Made by a program: the position numbers and the translations under genes
Shown here: in pieces, positions 44,083 through 58,400 of the stretch
How positions within the stretch are numbered: the first letter of the stretch is position 1
How the letters are laid out: each line of letters opens with the position of its first letter
Notes under the pieces: model-generated
Seen by the model: the letters and a program-made list of their open reading frames with translations, nothing else
What the model was told of the DNA's origin: nothing
The model's database searches: none
Assembly: GCA_949710005.1 (NCBI GenBank)
Contig: OX453280.1
Location: forward strand, 19,199,762-19,263,761
Direction of reading: 5' to 3'
Length of the DNA stretch: 64,000 nt
Source of the DNA: Ricordea florida
Taxonomy: Eukaryota > Cnidaria > Anthozoa > Corallimorpharia > Ricordeidae

Positions 44083-44517
44083 AAACCGTTCTCACTTAAT
44101 GTTTGCTGATAATCTTTAGGGCCGAGACCAAACCATGGTCCTGAGGCGCTAAAGGGTAGCCAGTTTTTAGCTTGATAATACCCTCCTCAAAATGTGTGCT
44201 GTACCCAGCAAGGTTATCTTTTGTAGTTGACTAATGCTTAATTGGCCGGGGATTATTATTATTGTTATTATTACAATAATTATCACTATAATTATTATTA
44301 CTATTATTATCATTACTATTATTACCAGATGTAGCTAGCGCTAAGTGCCAACGAGCAACCAATCAAAACAAATACTAATTGGCAACTTTAAGACAGTCAT
44401 GTTTCGTGCACGTCACCTTTTTTGTAGTCAAGTATTAAAAACAACGTCAAATGTCTAAAATTCTGATGTAAATATTTTGATTGACAGCGCAGAATCGCTA
44501 AAACGAAAATGAGACTC

Positions 44518-44888
44518 TTGGTTTTAAATCATCGCGATGATAATGATAATGAATTTTATATAGCGCACTTTTTTCATATGAATATGTTCAAAGGCGCTTA
44601 ACACTTCTATTGGGTGAGATCGGACGTCAGCATGTAAAGGCGCCTCTGGCTGCCGTTATCAATCCATATATGATCTCAGCCATCCACCCAATCCATGCAT
44701 GAATTGTCAGATGCAACCAGACGTAGAGATAGACCACCACACCGGGAACTACGTCCCCTACTCTTTTCGAACAGTGTGTGGGTTCTTTAACGTCCCACAG
44801 ATTATTAGGAACAAGTGCTGTGAGACGGGTCCTACGGTTTATCGTCCTTATCCGAGAAGACTAGAAAGTTTAACCATTTACAGATGTC

Positions 44889-44922
<34 letters not shown>

Positions 44923-45013
44923 CAAGACCCTGAGTGTTGGTCCGGTCGGGGTTTGAACCCGCAACCTCCCGCCCGGTAGTCCGGTGCTCTACCAACTGAG
45001 CTAACCGGTCGGC
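44518..45013 (-). mobile_element. tRNA-derived SINE, about 496 bp
   Basis: On the minus strand a tRNA-like head (44939-45013) has box A TTAGCTCAGTTGG and box B GGTTCAAACCC but no proper anticodon stem. The body has GGACGTTAAAGAACCC and GTAGTTCCCGGTGTGGTGG, and the 3' end GCGCTATATAAAATTCATT runs into short ATTATC repeats. This is the layout of tRNA-headed SINEs common in marine invertebrates. Pol III transcription from the A and B boxes is expected by family knowledge. Confidence 0.85.
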
Positions 45014-45222
45014 GATACAACGGTTTCGGCTGTAATAATAACTGAGCTCGTTTTCTTCCCTTTTTGAAAGTTGTTTGGAATATTGAATAATATAATAACA
45101 AAAGAAGACAGAACAAGAATGTAACCAGACAAACACTTTTTACTAGGTGCTGTGCAAGTCAGATTTACACAAACGTAAATGTCTTTCGTTTCAAACAATG
45201 TATCTAAGCTATAAACAGTAAC

Positions 45223-45530
45223 AATTTCAATCATATAACGTCCTCGGACAAAGAACAATAGAAGTGTACATTTCATTGACAAACAGCTTGGTTTGAGAAT
45301 TTACAGAAACTTACATGCAATTCGTTCCGAGGCTTTTTGTATAGATTAGTCAAATTTCTGGCATATGAGCATAAACGGTATCAAAATATACCAATTATAT
45401 AACGTCCTTCATAGTCGAACAGCTGGCAAAGGGCATGCACAAACTGTTTGCTTTGGGATGCATGGGCAAGTCCGTCGTTAACGGTATTAAACAATTTCAA
45501 TTATATAACGTCCTCTGAGAACGAACAATC
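45223..45530. repeat. Three dispersed copies of a short motif
   Basis: CAATTTCAATTATATAACGTCCT or a close variant occurs near 45223, 45390 and 45493, each followed by an A-rich GAACAA-type stretch. The spacing is about 100-170 bp. Confidence 0.6.
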
Positions 45531-45537
45531 AAATTCT

Positions 45538-45842
45538 ACCTTGTAATAGTCGTACAAAGGACACCCTGAAGGCCAGTCTGAAGAGCTGTGGTCTGGACCC
45601 AGAGACCTGGGAGGCCGATGCCCAGTGTCGTACCAGCTGGCGCTCTGCAGTCAGGCATGGCGTTGCAGATTTTGAAAGGCGACGCATCCGTGAAGCGGAG
45701 CGGAAACGACAGCTCCGAAAGGCCATGGACAGCTCCTCCCTCCCACCCAGCCAGCCCTCAACTCTAACTTGCCCTCACTGCTACAGGACATTCCTTGCAA
45801 GGATTGGCCTCATCAGCCATCTCCGCACCCACAAATCACTGT
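45538..45842 (+). pseudogene. 3' end of an APE-type LINE with C2H2 zinc finger
   Basis: A plus-strand frame reads LKSCGLDPETWEADAQCRT, VRHGVADFERRRIREAERKR, then CPHCYRTFLARIGLISHLRT, H and a stop at 45840-45842. The C-x2-C-x12-H-x4-H finger closes this LINE type. It is 5'-truncated at about 45538 and represents the part lost from the LINE at 38.4 kb. Confidence 0.75.
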
Positions 45843-46907
45843 GAAGTCTAGTGGTCATCTTCGCATGCGAAGGACGAACACGATTGCACTGTTCACACAA
45901 AATGTAGAAATGCGTTTTGTAGACTTATATTTGTCCACTAATCAGACTTTTCTTTTGGACGTTTAAAGGAAACGACCCTTGTTATGCTTGTTGTTTGGAC
46001 ATTGTAAACCAAACAAAAATCTTCTAGAGACATCAGATATACTTCGACATCCTCGGTCCGGTGCAAGACAATCGACCTCTTTGCAATTACGTCATTGGAA
46101 TCTCAGGAATCTTACCTTACAAACATGTCCGATCACTCGAGATTTTTTCCGCCTGCACAGTACTTTCGCACCGCTCTATAATGCTGCCGCCTCGTCAGCC
46201 TCGCGTTTTCGCTCGGCTGGCTCGTTGGCAATTATTATTATTATTATTATTATTATTACTCCTAGACGAATACAGAGACAAATATGGGGTCACGGTCTGA
46301 TAAATATCCTGTATCCTGTGACTCGTGCACGAATGCACTTTCATTGCCTTTGGGGAATCAAATTGGCTAGAAAGCCTCCAGAGATGATAAACGGGAAAAT
46401 CATACTTAACATTAACACATGCTTTGCCCAAGAGAAGATTTCCCATGAAAAACATAAACCGTTTTGCATAACGTGAAATGGCTATTCCAGTGTTTTTCAG
46501 GGATTTGTCTTATTTGATTTAGTTACAGTCACTGAGGCTTCCCAAGAACTGGCAGCAAGCCACAATGCTTTGCTTTCCAGGAAAATAATTATCTCAACAC
46601 ATTTCTTTCATTTCGTGACCGATTGACGTATTTGCAAACTTCACGTCCTAACGTGTAACGACTCCATCCCCATTCTGCTGGTCTTTTCCAAAATGAGAAA
46701 CAGAATTTATCATTGTAGAATATGCTCACTTTTTCTCATTTTTCAGGCTGATCACAAACCGCATTCTCCCAAGCGTTAATAAGTAACAGGTGAGAGGATG
46801 TATGATTTCGTCAACCATGAGGTAATAACTTTATGACTAGACAAACCCTTAACTGGAGGTGAGTTGTTCTCTTGAAACCGTCCTTACAAAGCGACGTTGG
46901 CTTAACA
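45843..46907. other. Upstream region of the lectin-like gene
   Basis: Contains an (ATT)n tract at about 46228-46258. A possible 5' UTR exon lies between TTTTCAG (46739-46745) and AACAG|GTGAGA (about 46791), but I cannot confirm it. No promoter motif is convincing. Confidence 0.3.
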
Positions 46908-46980
46908 ATGAGAGCCTCTGAGCGTGGTGAAGCCGTAGCACTGCTCTTGGCATTTTGCACTCTGTTTTCTTTCATTGAAG
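46908..46980 (+). CDS. Lectin-like gene exon 1 (signal peptide)
   Basis: ATG at 46908 begins MRASERGEAVALLLAFCTLF; the donor GTAAGA follows at 46981. Ends in phase 1. Confidence 0.75.
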
Positions 46981-49900
46981 GTAAGATAGTGCACTCTATA
47001 GATATGGAAGGAGGCATTTTACACGTTACTTCCGGGATTATTACGATTTATGCAGATGTGAAGGCTCGACGCTCATTTAATGATTGCTAGTTTACTCTGA
47101 CAAAGAAATCAAAAGTGAACCTTGGAGTTTTGCTGACGTTTATTCCTCGAGTTGTAAAAGGGAAACAACAGATACGCTTTCTTTGGACATTTTTTATTTT
47201 TTTTTTTTCTTTTTCACTTAACGGTGCTCTACTTTCCAACTAAAACATGCCAAGATGTAAAAGACTCAGTTGCCGAATATTTGCATCGTTCCTTCTATCA
47301 TCAGTTTGCTTGCTTACATTTGCATTTTTACAAAAAAGAAGGTAGGTCATGTTTATTTGCCAAGTATTTCAAAGCATTTAAAATCAAATCATAAACAGCA
47401 ATGCGCTTCGCAGCTGAGCTCGTTCGTCATGTTTCGTAGGGCAAAGCCTTATCCAGAATGGACGAGTGAACTTTACAGGAGCGTATCCAGACACCCTCCA
47501 CTGCGAAACCGTTACATACCCCCGCACGTTCTCCGGTTTGGGAATTGTCCGGGTTCTCGCCTCCATAAGCCACGGAGAAGAATCCTCCACCGTTCATGAT
47601 TCCGCAGTTTTATGGACAGCAGACGTGACTACAAGCAGCTTTCGCGTGTGTGTGATGGAGTCGGGTGCCGGTACGAATGGCTCTGTTGATGTAAACTGGC
47701 TTGCATTTCAACACGTACCTTCTGGAACGTTGGCGGGAGAAGCCTCTTTCAGTGCTTTCACCAGTGGAACGAAGTGCAACAGAGTCAACTTCGTGCAGGT
47801 ATTTCCATGTTATCAATCTTTATAGTTTGCTTACAAATAAAGTATACAGTTAAGATACTATTAGCATTGTCTCTGTTGAACTATAAAGTTGCCTCCCAAA
47901 ACTATCAATCCTCAAAGTTGCGTGACAGTTGGAGTTGCTACGGGCCGTTCCCCAGTTGCAACATAGAAATGCGTAAATCGGCCCAAAAATAAAATGTAAA
48001 AGTGTGGAGTGAATGGCATCAATCATAAAAACCAATGTTACCAGCACGACTTTATCTTAAACGTGCATCTGTAACCTGAATCTCATTTTACGCGACTAAA
48101 GTTGAACCTGAAACTAACGTGTTGCTGCTTGTTCTTCTGGGGAAATACCGCGTGTTGTCTTTTGGGTCAGGTATATCAGTCATGCTAATTGCACATGACA
48201 TGCTCACGTTTTTCTAGTAAGAGTCATTTGTCCAAACATGCTGATTTCTTGATTGATAGCCCATGACCTTTCATCTCTTGTCCTTCCGCCTTGGAAAGTT
48301 GTCCATTCTCGAAAAGAAACGAGAAGACGTCGCCGAATGATATATTAGGTGACGTTTCACGGAAAATGAAACGGTTATTTTCACGTACCACGGAAACTAA
48401 ATGCTCGATCGATCCTTCCTGTACTTAGAGACCTGTTTTGTTGTATCATGACCCTCAAGTGTTTACAAAAAATAATAATAATAATAATAAAAATTCTGTT
48501 TCGAGTCAAGGGGTTTTGGCAGTAATGTGCTTCTTGTAACACAAGGTTCAAAATCAAGAGAAGGAAATGTACTAAGCTATTTATCCTGATTCCATTCATT
48601 CGCTCCGACGAAGGGCTAACGCTCGAAACGTCAGCACCTCCCTTTTAACTTACGGTAGTATAACTTACTTTATCAATTCGTTTGATTTACCCAATTTCTT
48701 GTATTCATTCTACAACTCTGCCAAACCAGAAACACAGCAAAGTTATGCTAACCTCTATCCAAAAGATGAATATATATTCAAACGCCACTCAGCATCCAAT
48801 ATACAATATGTCAGTTGTACTCCATTAGATTGCAGCTTAATCCATAGACCGAATGCATAAATGACGGCCAAAAAATTATTCTTTTGTTTATGTGCTAATT
48901 AGACTCACTAGCATCGTTTGCATGGACATAATTCAAAAGAAATGTTGCTTGAGAGAGAGGTTAGTGACTTTAATTAGCATATAAACAAAAGAATACATTT
49001 TTGGCCACTATTTATGCATTTGGTCTATTGGAGTTCTCTGAAGACGTATAGAGTTCAGCGAAGTTTAATTTTGAAATACATCTTCCTGGAAGCCATGATC
49101 CAAGACGAGGATCCTAATACGTAATTTAAGTTTCTCGCTAACAGAAAATGTGCACCACCCAGTGGAATCTAATGCGTATTTAGCAATTAACCCTCCCTCT
49201 CAAGCACTGAACAGCTACATGACACCTTACTGAGGAAAAACCACATTGTTGCTTCGCTGGAAGCATCTGAAAAGGGAATTAATTTTGCTCGCTTGTATTA
49301 TGTAAATAATTCAGTTGTGATAGTATAAATTCTACTTTTGTCACACGATGTAGTCACTGGATGTTGATCGGGACGTTTCGACTGCTTACAATAGCAGCAG
49401 AACAATAGCAGGATCGAAAAGCATCAATCAGAGCAGACCACACCGCTACATTATGGTGAGCAGGAATCAGTCGACCCCATCGCCTGAAAAAGACTAGCAG
49501 TAAGCAGTCGAAACGTCGCGATCAACATTTAGTAACTACATCATCTGACAAAAGAACAATTTATATTATCGTCACATTTTCCACGATGAACAACAACCCA
49601 TTCCTTAACAATAATTCAGTTCTTGATGCCCAGGGTATTTAAAAGATTTTAGCCAGCATAATCTTAGCATACTTGTTTCCATTACATTAGTCAATAAAAA
49701 ACAGCTGTTTATGACTAAATTTCTTTCAATCCTTGCAGCGATTCTCCTCCGCCCCTAACGTCATTGCTACAGTTCGCCACTCAATCAAGGATGTACCACA
49801 AGATGCTTTGAACATGTGGATAGAGGAACAGCAGACCGACCACTTCAGAATTTGCTTGCGCGAAGTAAAAACATTTGACGGCAAACACGAGAATATCGAA

Positions 49901-52423
49901 GTGGTGAGTTGGGAACATATAAAATACATAACTTAACTAGAATTTGTTTCAATAGAATGATGCAGAAGAAGCCCATTGACACGATGCGTTCAACTCGTAG
50001 ACGAGATTAAAGTAAGCATTTATTTTTGGCGAATTTGTTTGCCGCTGGTCCATCAGCGGACGACCATAACCATTTTTTTATATTTTTCTTTATTTCTTTT
50101 TTTTTATTTTTTTTGTTTTCATTTTGCCATTGTTGGTCAATCTCTTGCCTAAGCATATTGATGCAGCCCTCCTTTGTTGTTTAATGCAATGAAGGCTTTT
50201 TTTTTTCTATGCTTAGGACTGGTTGGCCTTTACGGAAGGAACAGATTTGTTTACTTTCCAAGGAGAACTTCGTTTCGACAATTTTGCCGCTCCTCTGGAA
50301 CAGGACAACTTCGCTTACTGCAAGGTCGGTCTAACATCATTCACCAAGTATTACGTAAGGAGATAGAGGTATTATAACATTTACTCACACAATGACACTG
50401 ACGATTTTAAAGATGCGTTCCTTTGGTATGATCCGTTTTTGGATTTGTGATCCGAGATCACGCGGAGATCACATGGCGCATCAAAGAAACTAATGAATCC
50501 ACCCTGGACATGCAAGGATCATACGCAAGGAACGCACGCTTAACTTGTCTGATTACCATATCCAGTGGGATTCAATATTTCATTCAATTTCCTTGGTCTT
50601 ACGTTCCAAGCAACCTCGTCCCCACGTCTCTCGTCTGCCCTGTACTGGGAACTGAGAGAAGCGGGCACAGGGAAGACCTTGGGAAAAGGGTTGTACTTCA
50701 AAAAGTAAAGTGAGTCGTTGGGAAAGGCTTAGTTTTTTATATCCATTCAGACCCAGAGTCATCTTTCATAGCCACCGGTTAACTAGTGCTTATGCAACGT
50801 CATGTATAAGGTGCAAATTAGAGGCATATTCTTCAGGGCGGTAAATAGTTACACTGTGTGACCTTGTTAACGATGTACATATTTTGAAATGCTCTGTATT
50901 CTATTTTACCTTAGTAAAAATCTACTTGTAGACTAACGCGAATGTCGCAATCTGATTGGCTGAGCTACTGCAGACTATCAGCCATTAGACAGCACTTGGT
51001 TGAAGATCGTTTTTAAAATGGCGGCGTATGGGCGCTTTTAGCGAGGTTTCGCAGGAAGATTGAGTATTTTTGAGTATTTTTCTCACCGACACATGATTTG
51101 TTTATTATGATTTTTACCAAAACAATTAGATTATTCAATCTCGATTTCTATGAGGTGATAGTTGATTCGGCCTTCGGCCTCATCAACTATCGCTCCATAG
51201 AGATCTCGAGCTCATAATCTGATTGTTAAATATTAGGAAGTGCATCACTGTCAATGTTTTCGTCTCGAATCTGCTGCACGATCCTTTAGTAGTGAGCTTT
51301 TAACTGACGGGAAAACTGTAACGTGTACAGTTTTATTTCTGTATAAATTTTATCAATAATCTAATAATAATTAATAATTAATTTTATAATAATATTAATA
51401 AATTATTAATATTATTATTCCTCGCGAAGCGAGGTTACTAATCGTGTCGGTTCCGGTCAGACCACGTGGCTCGCAAGCCCGAGTAAATCGAGCCGAGAGT
51501 TTTTATATATGTATATATATATATTTATATATATGTTTATATATATCTATATTTTAAAGGTGTCCGTTCGCAGGCCAGGTTACCTGGCAATAGTAACGCA
51601 CTTGAGAACGCTGAATTTCCGCCATTATTCGGTGATGCCTTTTTGAAAGTAATGTAAATTTTGTGGAAACCGATTTCACTCGTCCTGGAAGTACATCCCA
51701 GCAAGGTGATCTCCAAGATATTCAAGAAATATTAGCACGAGATCGTCGCCGAGTAAGTTCGAATACCGTGAAAATCAACACGAGGAAAGCACGACTCAAA
51801 GCAGGGATAGAGAAACGACAGCAGGGAGAATAACAACAGAAATCGCAGCCAAGACAACAACTGCTCGCTCCAGAAAAAGGCAAACGAAACAGCAGGGAAA
51901 AGGACCAGGAATTCAATCAAGTTAGTTTTGAATTTGAATGTGTTATTGATAGAAATACAGGACATGAGTGAACGATTACATAACGAAATATATTGGTGTA
52001 CTACATTTAGCAAAACGACTTAGAAGGGACACCGAGTAAGAACGACTTCAACGATTGGAGATGTCTCTGGAAAATAATTCTATTAGTCTAAAACCGGAAT
52101 CGGAAGACGACCAACAGATTACAAGAGAATGTAAATAGGTATTTTTCATAATAAAACGATAGCGTTTCCAGTTTGAAGTAATTTCCAACACAGAGAGTTG
52201 CAGTTGTTATAGCAATCATTTATAACGATGTGATCTGATATCATTGCAACAGTGAAAGTATTGTAAATTTTCTTGATCTAGCAGTTATGTTAAACATTTT
52301 CAACAGAATGTATACCCTGTGTCACTATAAAGTACTGGTTCTGCAATATTATCAGTGATCAATGTGATCATTTTAAAAGAAAGCAAATGTGATTACTGAA
52401 TTCTGAGTAGTATTTCTCTTTGC

Positions 52424-52456
<33 letters not shown>

Positions 52457-55400
52457 TCTCTGATTGAAAGGTTTCAATAATATTGTGTAGAGACAAGTTT
52501 CATAGCCTTTTCACAATGGGTCAGTTTTACCTTAGAGTGCAATGACCCCCCCCCCCCTGATAATATTGCTATCTAGAACCCCTGCCCTTTTTTCACAAAT
52601 GAAATGTTAATTCAAGCCTTAATTTGCAAAGTTAGACATAACATATTAACTTTGTTACTTTCTGCCGTTTACTTTATTTTTATGTCAAATATCAATATTT
52701 CATAACAACCACAACATGCAATTAACCTTTTACATTGGAAAAACTTTATAAAGAAGAAAATAAATTTTGTAATGCCAAAATGTTTATGATCTTTCTCATA
52801 TATTCATTGCAAGTGTGCTGTATGTAGTAACAAGTGTTTCAAGTTTCCTAAATGCCCTATGCTTTCAATAATGATTTTCCACACAAACTTTCTAGACAAA
52901 TGACTGCACTAGATTCTAAGCCTTTTAGAAGAAATGGTATTGTTTGGAGCTGTTTTGATTACTACCACCTCTGATGGAAAGCCTATTAAGAAGATTTTTG
53001 TATTGCTTTTAGTAGTAGAGTAACAATAACTTTACCAAGATTAGGACATGAATCCCACCCCATAAAAATATATTATGTTTAACATAAAAAATATAACAAT
53101 AATAATATCAATACCAGTAATAATAATAGTAATGATAATAATAATGATAATAATATAATGATAGTTCTTCTCGTTACTATATGTCATTGGTTACAGTTCA
53201 ATACCTCTGGCTGCCATGACTTTTTCGATGAAATACCGTCCTTATATTAAATCTTTCTTCTGCAGTTTTTATAATAGAAATTTTCATATATTCAAAATAA
53301 TGTACTATTCTATGGTTGGGTATGGATATTTTGCCTGTTTCTGTAACAGCACAATTAAACTTTCATGTGGTATATACTTTTGACTGATTGATGTTGATTT
53401 CACATTATTTTTTTACAGGAGTACGTAGTGCAGCAATCTTTTTGAACATATTAAGATTTCAATAACTCTTTCTTACATGTATTGTTTTTATGATATGACC
53501 TAAAAATAGCACAACCACATACTATACAGTGGGCACTCACTATTACCAAACCTTTATTCAAAGCTTTTGTAGAATCCAATTGTTTTACCCCCAATTTGCT
53601 GATATGGCATCTCTTTTGAGGGAAGAGGAATTTTTCTATCTACCACTGGGGGTACCATTGCAACTGGAAAGAGTACACACATTAAAACATGCACTATTCG
53701 TAATGCTCTCAATTGTGGTTACCCGGGAATGAAATAATGACTGCAGTAGACAATAAAATATCTAATCAGAAGATTCTTCTTACAATGAATCTCATGCAAT
53801 TATAACCAAAAAAACATAAACAAAAAATAATTGGAGCGTTCAGCTCATCCTCTGTGTAAGAACATATTGTGTTCAAAAGTGATGTACAACAAAGAAGACA
53901 AAGCAGTAGAGACTAAGAAAATAAAACTAAAGAAAAAAAACACAGGTTTTTACACCGTGGTAAACACAAGCATTCATATCAACTCTTCAAGATTTCACCT
54001 GCAAAAGATTTACAATCATTTTCAATTTGTGTTAAGTGAATATTATTGTGATACTTCATCGACTCTGTATTCCCTGTCAAGATAATAAATAATTTTACTT
54101 CTATTCCCTCTGGTGCAATCTCAGTGGCAGTGAAAGAGCTAAATGAAGGTCAATTTTTAAGCACTGTGTTGAGCGGTATACTGATCATGTAATTTGCACC
54201 AGGTGTCACTAATTGTGTACCAAACACAGCATAAGAAATAAAATAATGGGGATTACGCTAATATAAAAAATAAAATATATAATATAAAAAAAAATAAAGA
54301 ATAAAATATGAAAGCATTGTGACTTCTTCCAAAACTAGCTTCGCGAGGTTTTTGCGGGAGTCGTATTTCTAGTAAAAGTAATAATCGCTATAAATTTTTG
54401 ACGTGAGTTGATTGCGGTAGGACGCTTCCAAGTCTTATTGAGTGACCTTGGAGCCAAAAGCTGCAAAAAGCACTTTATCTGAAGTCTTTCAAGCGTTTGT
54501 TAACCAGAGTACCGTTTTGTTGCCCAGGTGGTGAATTTTACAAAGACGTTTTACGCAGCTCCCGTTGTCATAGTCACTTGTAATCACCAGTTCGACAGCA
54601 CGAATCCATACTCCATCAAGCCAGAAAATAACGTTATCAATGGTTGGATTGAGGTCAGTACTGAGTGCCTTTTTTTCGAAGCTTGAATTATTATTTACAG
54701 TGTGCTTCAATATGTGACATTCAAAGATAAAATCATGTCTTGCAAGTCATGTAATCTAATTTCAACTCCAGTAATGGCAAGTGCATTTCTGCATTGAGAA
54801 GTGAATATTAACCCTTTAAATCCCAGTAGTGACCAGCATCCAATTTCGCATTATAATATTTATTAATGTTCATAAACCATTCATGTTATGAGAATAACGA
54901 TAATGATCACTAAAAAAAAAAGTTGTATTGATATTTGAACAATTTTCCTCACTAGTAGTAACATAACAAATTTATGAGGACAGTTGGGAGAAAATGAATA
55001 TTGGTTTTGGGACTTAAAGGGTGAACAGTTAAGCGTTTAAGCATTCCGTATTAAAATTTTTGTATCTGCTCCTGTCTATGAATTCCTCTTATTCGCCAAC
55101 CTTCGTGCCAAAGTAGAACAAAGAAACTCTTTCCCGTTATTCCTGAATGAAAATGTTTCTCCTTCTTTGATAGTTTTTTGGCAACTTCTATTTTATGTTA
55201 TTTTCTTACTTCCGCTGTGTCTTCTTATAAGCTCAGAACAGGGTTCGCACTACGCTTTGTTTTTTCGTTCTCCCACTTCGGTTTTTGCCAATTTAGTTAA
55301 GGTTTTATTTGCAATTGAAAGAATGATGAAAATGAACAACTAAGTACAGGTTGCGCAAAAAAATGGGGAGGGGGTTGTTGGCAAAATGGTGTTAATCGTA

Positions 55401-58400
55401 TCTGTGGGCACCTTGCATTCGACCATTCTTTTATCATGTCCCTAAAACACAGGTCTACAGTCTGGCCTTTTTTACCTATTCCTAGGAAGTAAAAACTACA
55501 GCCTTTCGGGTGTGTATAAAAGACTTAGCGGGGATGGCGAGCCAACACGATCCTGTAAATGTTGATTACGTTGTTATGGGAGGTAAGTATAGCTCATTTA
55601 GTATAAATACTCAGGTGATTATACAAAATCGCGCCCTCTGATTGGTTCGCTATCTCGGATTATCAGCCGATAATCACCTCGACGAACAAAATAGCTGCCA
55701 GTCGTTCGCGCGCTTTTGATGAAATAAAATGTTTTCGTGTTGTACCATGCTTTTTTTTCTTTTCTTTTTTTGAAGTAATCACCTGTGTATTTATACTAAA
55801 ACAATTATTCGCCTCAGGCTCAGTGAATATCGGTGAATATTCACCGATAATCACTGAGCCTGAGGCGAGTAATTGTTAAATAAACAGACCTTGGATCGCG
55901 ACATACTTTTCATGTATTTTGTAACGGTTCCATAGACTATTTCATATTGGGTGGCTTAGTTTCATTGCCTATATGAAATCGTCAGTCGGTAGGCTTCAAA
56001 TCGTGTTGGAATAAACTGATACCAAATTCCTATTGGTATGATAGTTTGAGGTCAGTGAAACTGGATCTTTTGTTGTTAAGTTAAACAGCTAGTTCAATAA
56101 CATCGGACTAGTGGAGCGCTAACTGTTGGTTAGGATTGTCAGTCTGAGATGGTACTCAACCCGCATTGAACTCTAGTCAGTGATTTCCTACTTAATTTAT
56201 CCTGTACTAGGAGCCCATTACTGGAAGTGTTCCTTTGTTTTGGGCGTCGTCCCCAGCACAGTACCAAACCGGGCTATTATTGAACTCATTTTCCGGCCTC
56301 TCTTGCCCTCTCGGGATTGCCGGCTTTGTTCTGTCAAACAAAACAAAACAAAATGGCCACATAATAAATTCTTTATTGACCAGGCTTGTTCGGTCAAGAT
56401 GGCCAGATATTTTTTTCGGCCTTTGTGAACTCAAACTTGGTTGATAACGTATATCAAGAGAAAATGAGGTAAGAGAACGTATCTTCCATACTGGTTTCTC
56501 TTACTATGATAAGGGGACAGAATCTATTTTTAGATCTGGAAACTATTTTAACTGACCAATGGTTGATGTCCTTTTCATCACGTGGTTGTAATTTCAATGC
56601 GCCATGGGGGAACCGCGCAGCCATGGAACCAGCTATAAATAGATTCCGCGCTTAAAATAGATTCTGTCCCTGATCATATCAGACGGGGTTATGTTCTCTT
56701 TCCTCATTTTCTCTTGCGCATATATATTGCAGGTTCGCACGTTTTACGAGCTTTGTTGTTCTGGACTTTCTGAAAGGTAGCTGCTGGAATAACCAGTGCT
56801 AATTATTGTTATTCCTAGATCTGGATCCCTGTATCAACGTCTCCTGCAATTACTATGCTGTTTGCAAAGCCTTCGGTCCCCGCGACGCGCGGTGTGTTTG
56901 CGTACATGAGTGTCCGTCGTTTGATGAGCCTGTGTGCTCCTCCAATGGAACCACATACGACAACAAGTGCGTATTCCAACGAGAAATGTGCCGCATGCAG
57001 GCCAATTACACGCTTTATCATCCTGGGATGTGTAGAGGTAAGGTGGACAACATAAAAACGAATTTAAAGTCAGCCTCCATTGTTGGAGGGAACGCGTCTT
57101 CTACATCTGAATCTGTGCATTCAAAAGACGTTATAACACAGCTTTGAGAAAGTGCGCACTATGATTGGCTAACATGCGCGATCTAAGTGCCCATGGTTTC
57201 CATGCTGACATCAGATTGCGAAGTTGTGAAGTTTTATGTTATAAAGGAAATGCAGCAGCTGTGCAGCCATCGGATTATAGACGCACTTGGGAGGTTTGCT
57301 AAGCACTCAAGGAGTGCTTAGCAGCCTCTCGCGTGCGTCCCTAACTCGATGGTTGCACGCTGCACGTTTACCATTTTTTCAATATCCAACTACGCCACAC
57401 GAGTTCCGTTTCCGTTTCCTTTTTTTGGAGTAAATTTGTATTTAATTACCATATCTTATCACTAGTTTGTTTTCTCTGTTAATAAAATAGTAATTAAGGC
57501 TTTTTATACTGTTCCCTAGGCTTCCCTTTTCAAAAAGGTCGCCATCGACTTCATCACAGCCCTTCTTGGGCTGAAGTGGTTTGTGAACAGGTTTCACTGT
57601 CCCCTTACGTCTTCTATCCTGACAAACCGGTTCATGTCCAAGTATCTGTCAATCACGCCAACTTCACGGATCCTTACTACGTCCACGAGGCAGTTGTAAC
57701 CTGGGTGGAGGAAATACTGGACACAAATTTCACAGTGTGCGTGACACAAGCAGGAAGGAACCAGAGAAAAAATGGCGACACTTTCGCTTCGGTTGATTGG
57801 TTGGCTTATCAGGGAGCCCCTGACGGGGGAGTGTCCGGAGAAATGGACATGCCTACCTGGTGGACTGGGTCAAGTTGTCAATCAGTCTCGCTTCCCTGGG
57901 TAAGGGTAACATTTTTAATCAACGGCATTTATTTTATGGTAAGGTATTGATTACCTGTCCTAGCAGTAATAGAAGAGCCCAATTCGGTATCAAAATCGGA
58001 TGACGAGTGAAGCCCGATATTTTTTCACCAAGTCCTATTAATGATTTTTTACACCCATACCAAATGCGTCGAAGTTTCTCCTAAGCCTGCTCACACATGT
58101 GAAATAAGCATATGCACAAGGATATTTACACTGGCGACTTACGCGTGCGCTGTGCGACGGTTGAATTCTTACTCTTGTGCGTGTGATTATTATTTCACAC
58201 CAGTTCCCACTTGTGAAATAAGCATAACATAAACATAAGAAAAAAATGTCTGTTTTTTTGTGCTCATGCTTGTGATTATCTCACACCAGTTCCCACTTGT
58301 GAAATATGCACAACACAAGCACAAGAAAAATAAAAATGTTCGATTTTTCTTGTGCTTGTGCTCACTTGTGCTTATTACACCTCGGTGCACCCGAGCGTTT

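Noticed and set aside
44939-45013. Functional tRNA gene
   Set aside because: Has A and B boxes but no proper anticodon arm, and continues into a SINE body and tail.
45979-46476. 165-codon frame upstream of the lectin-like gene
   Set aside because: Contains a run of Ile from an ATT repeat and no recognisable domain.
57038-57147. Extension of exon 7 past its donor
   Set aside because: The frame stays open for 36 codons, but GTAAGG at 57038 keeps phase 1 for exon 8 and the Kazal domain is already complete.
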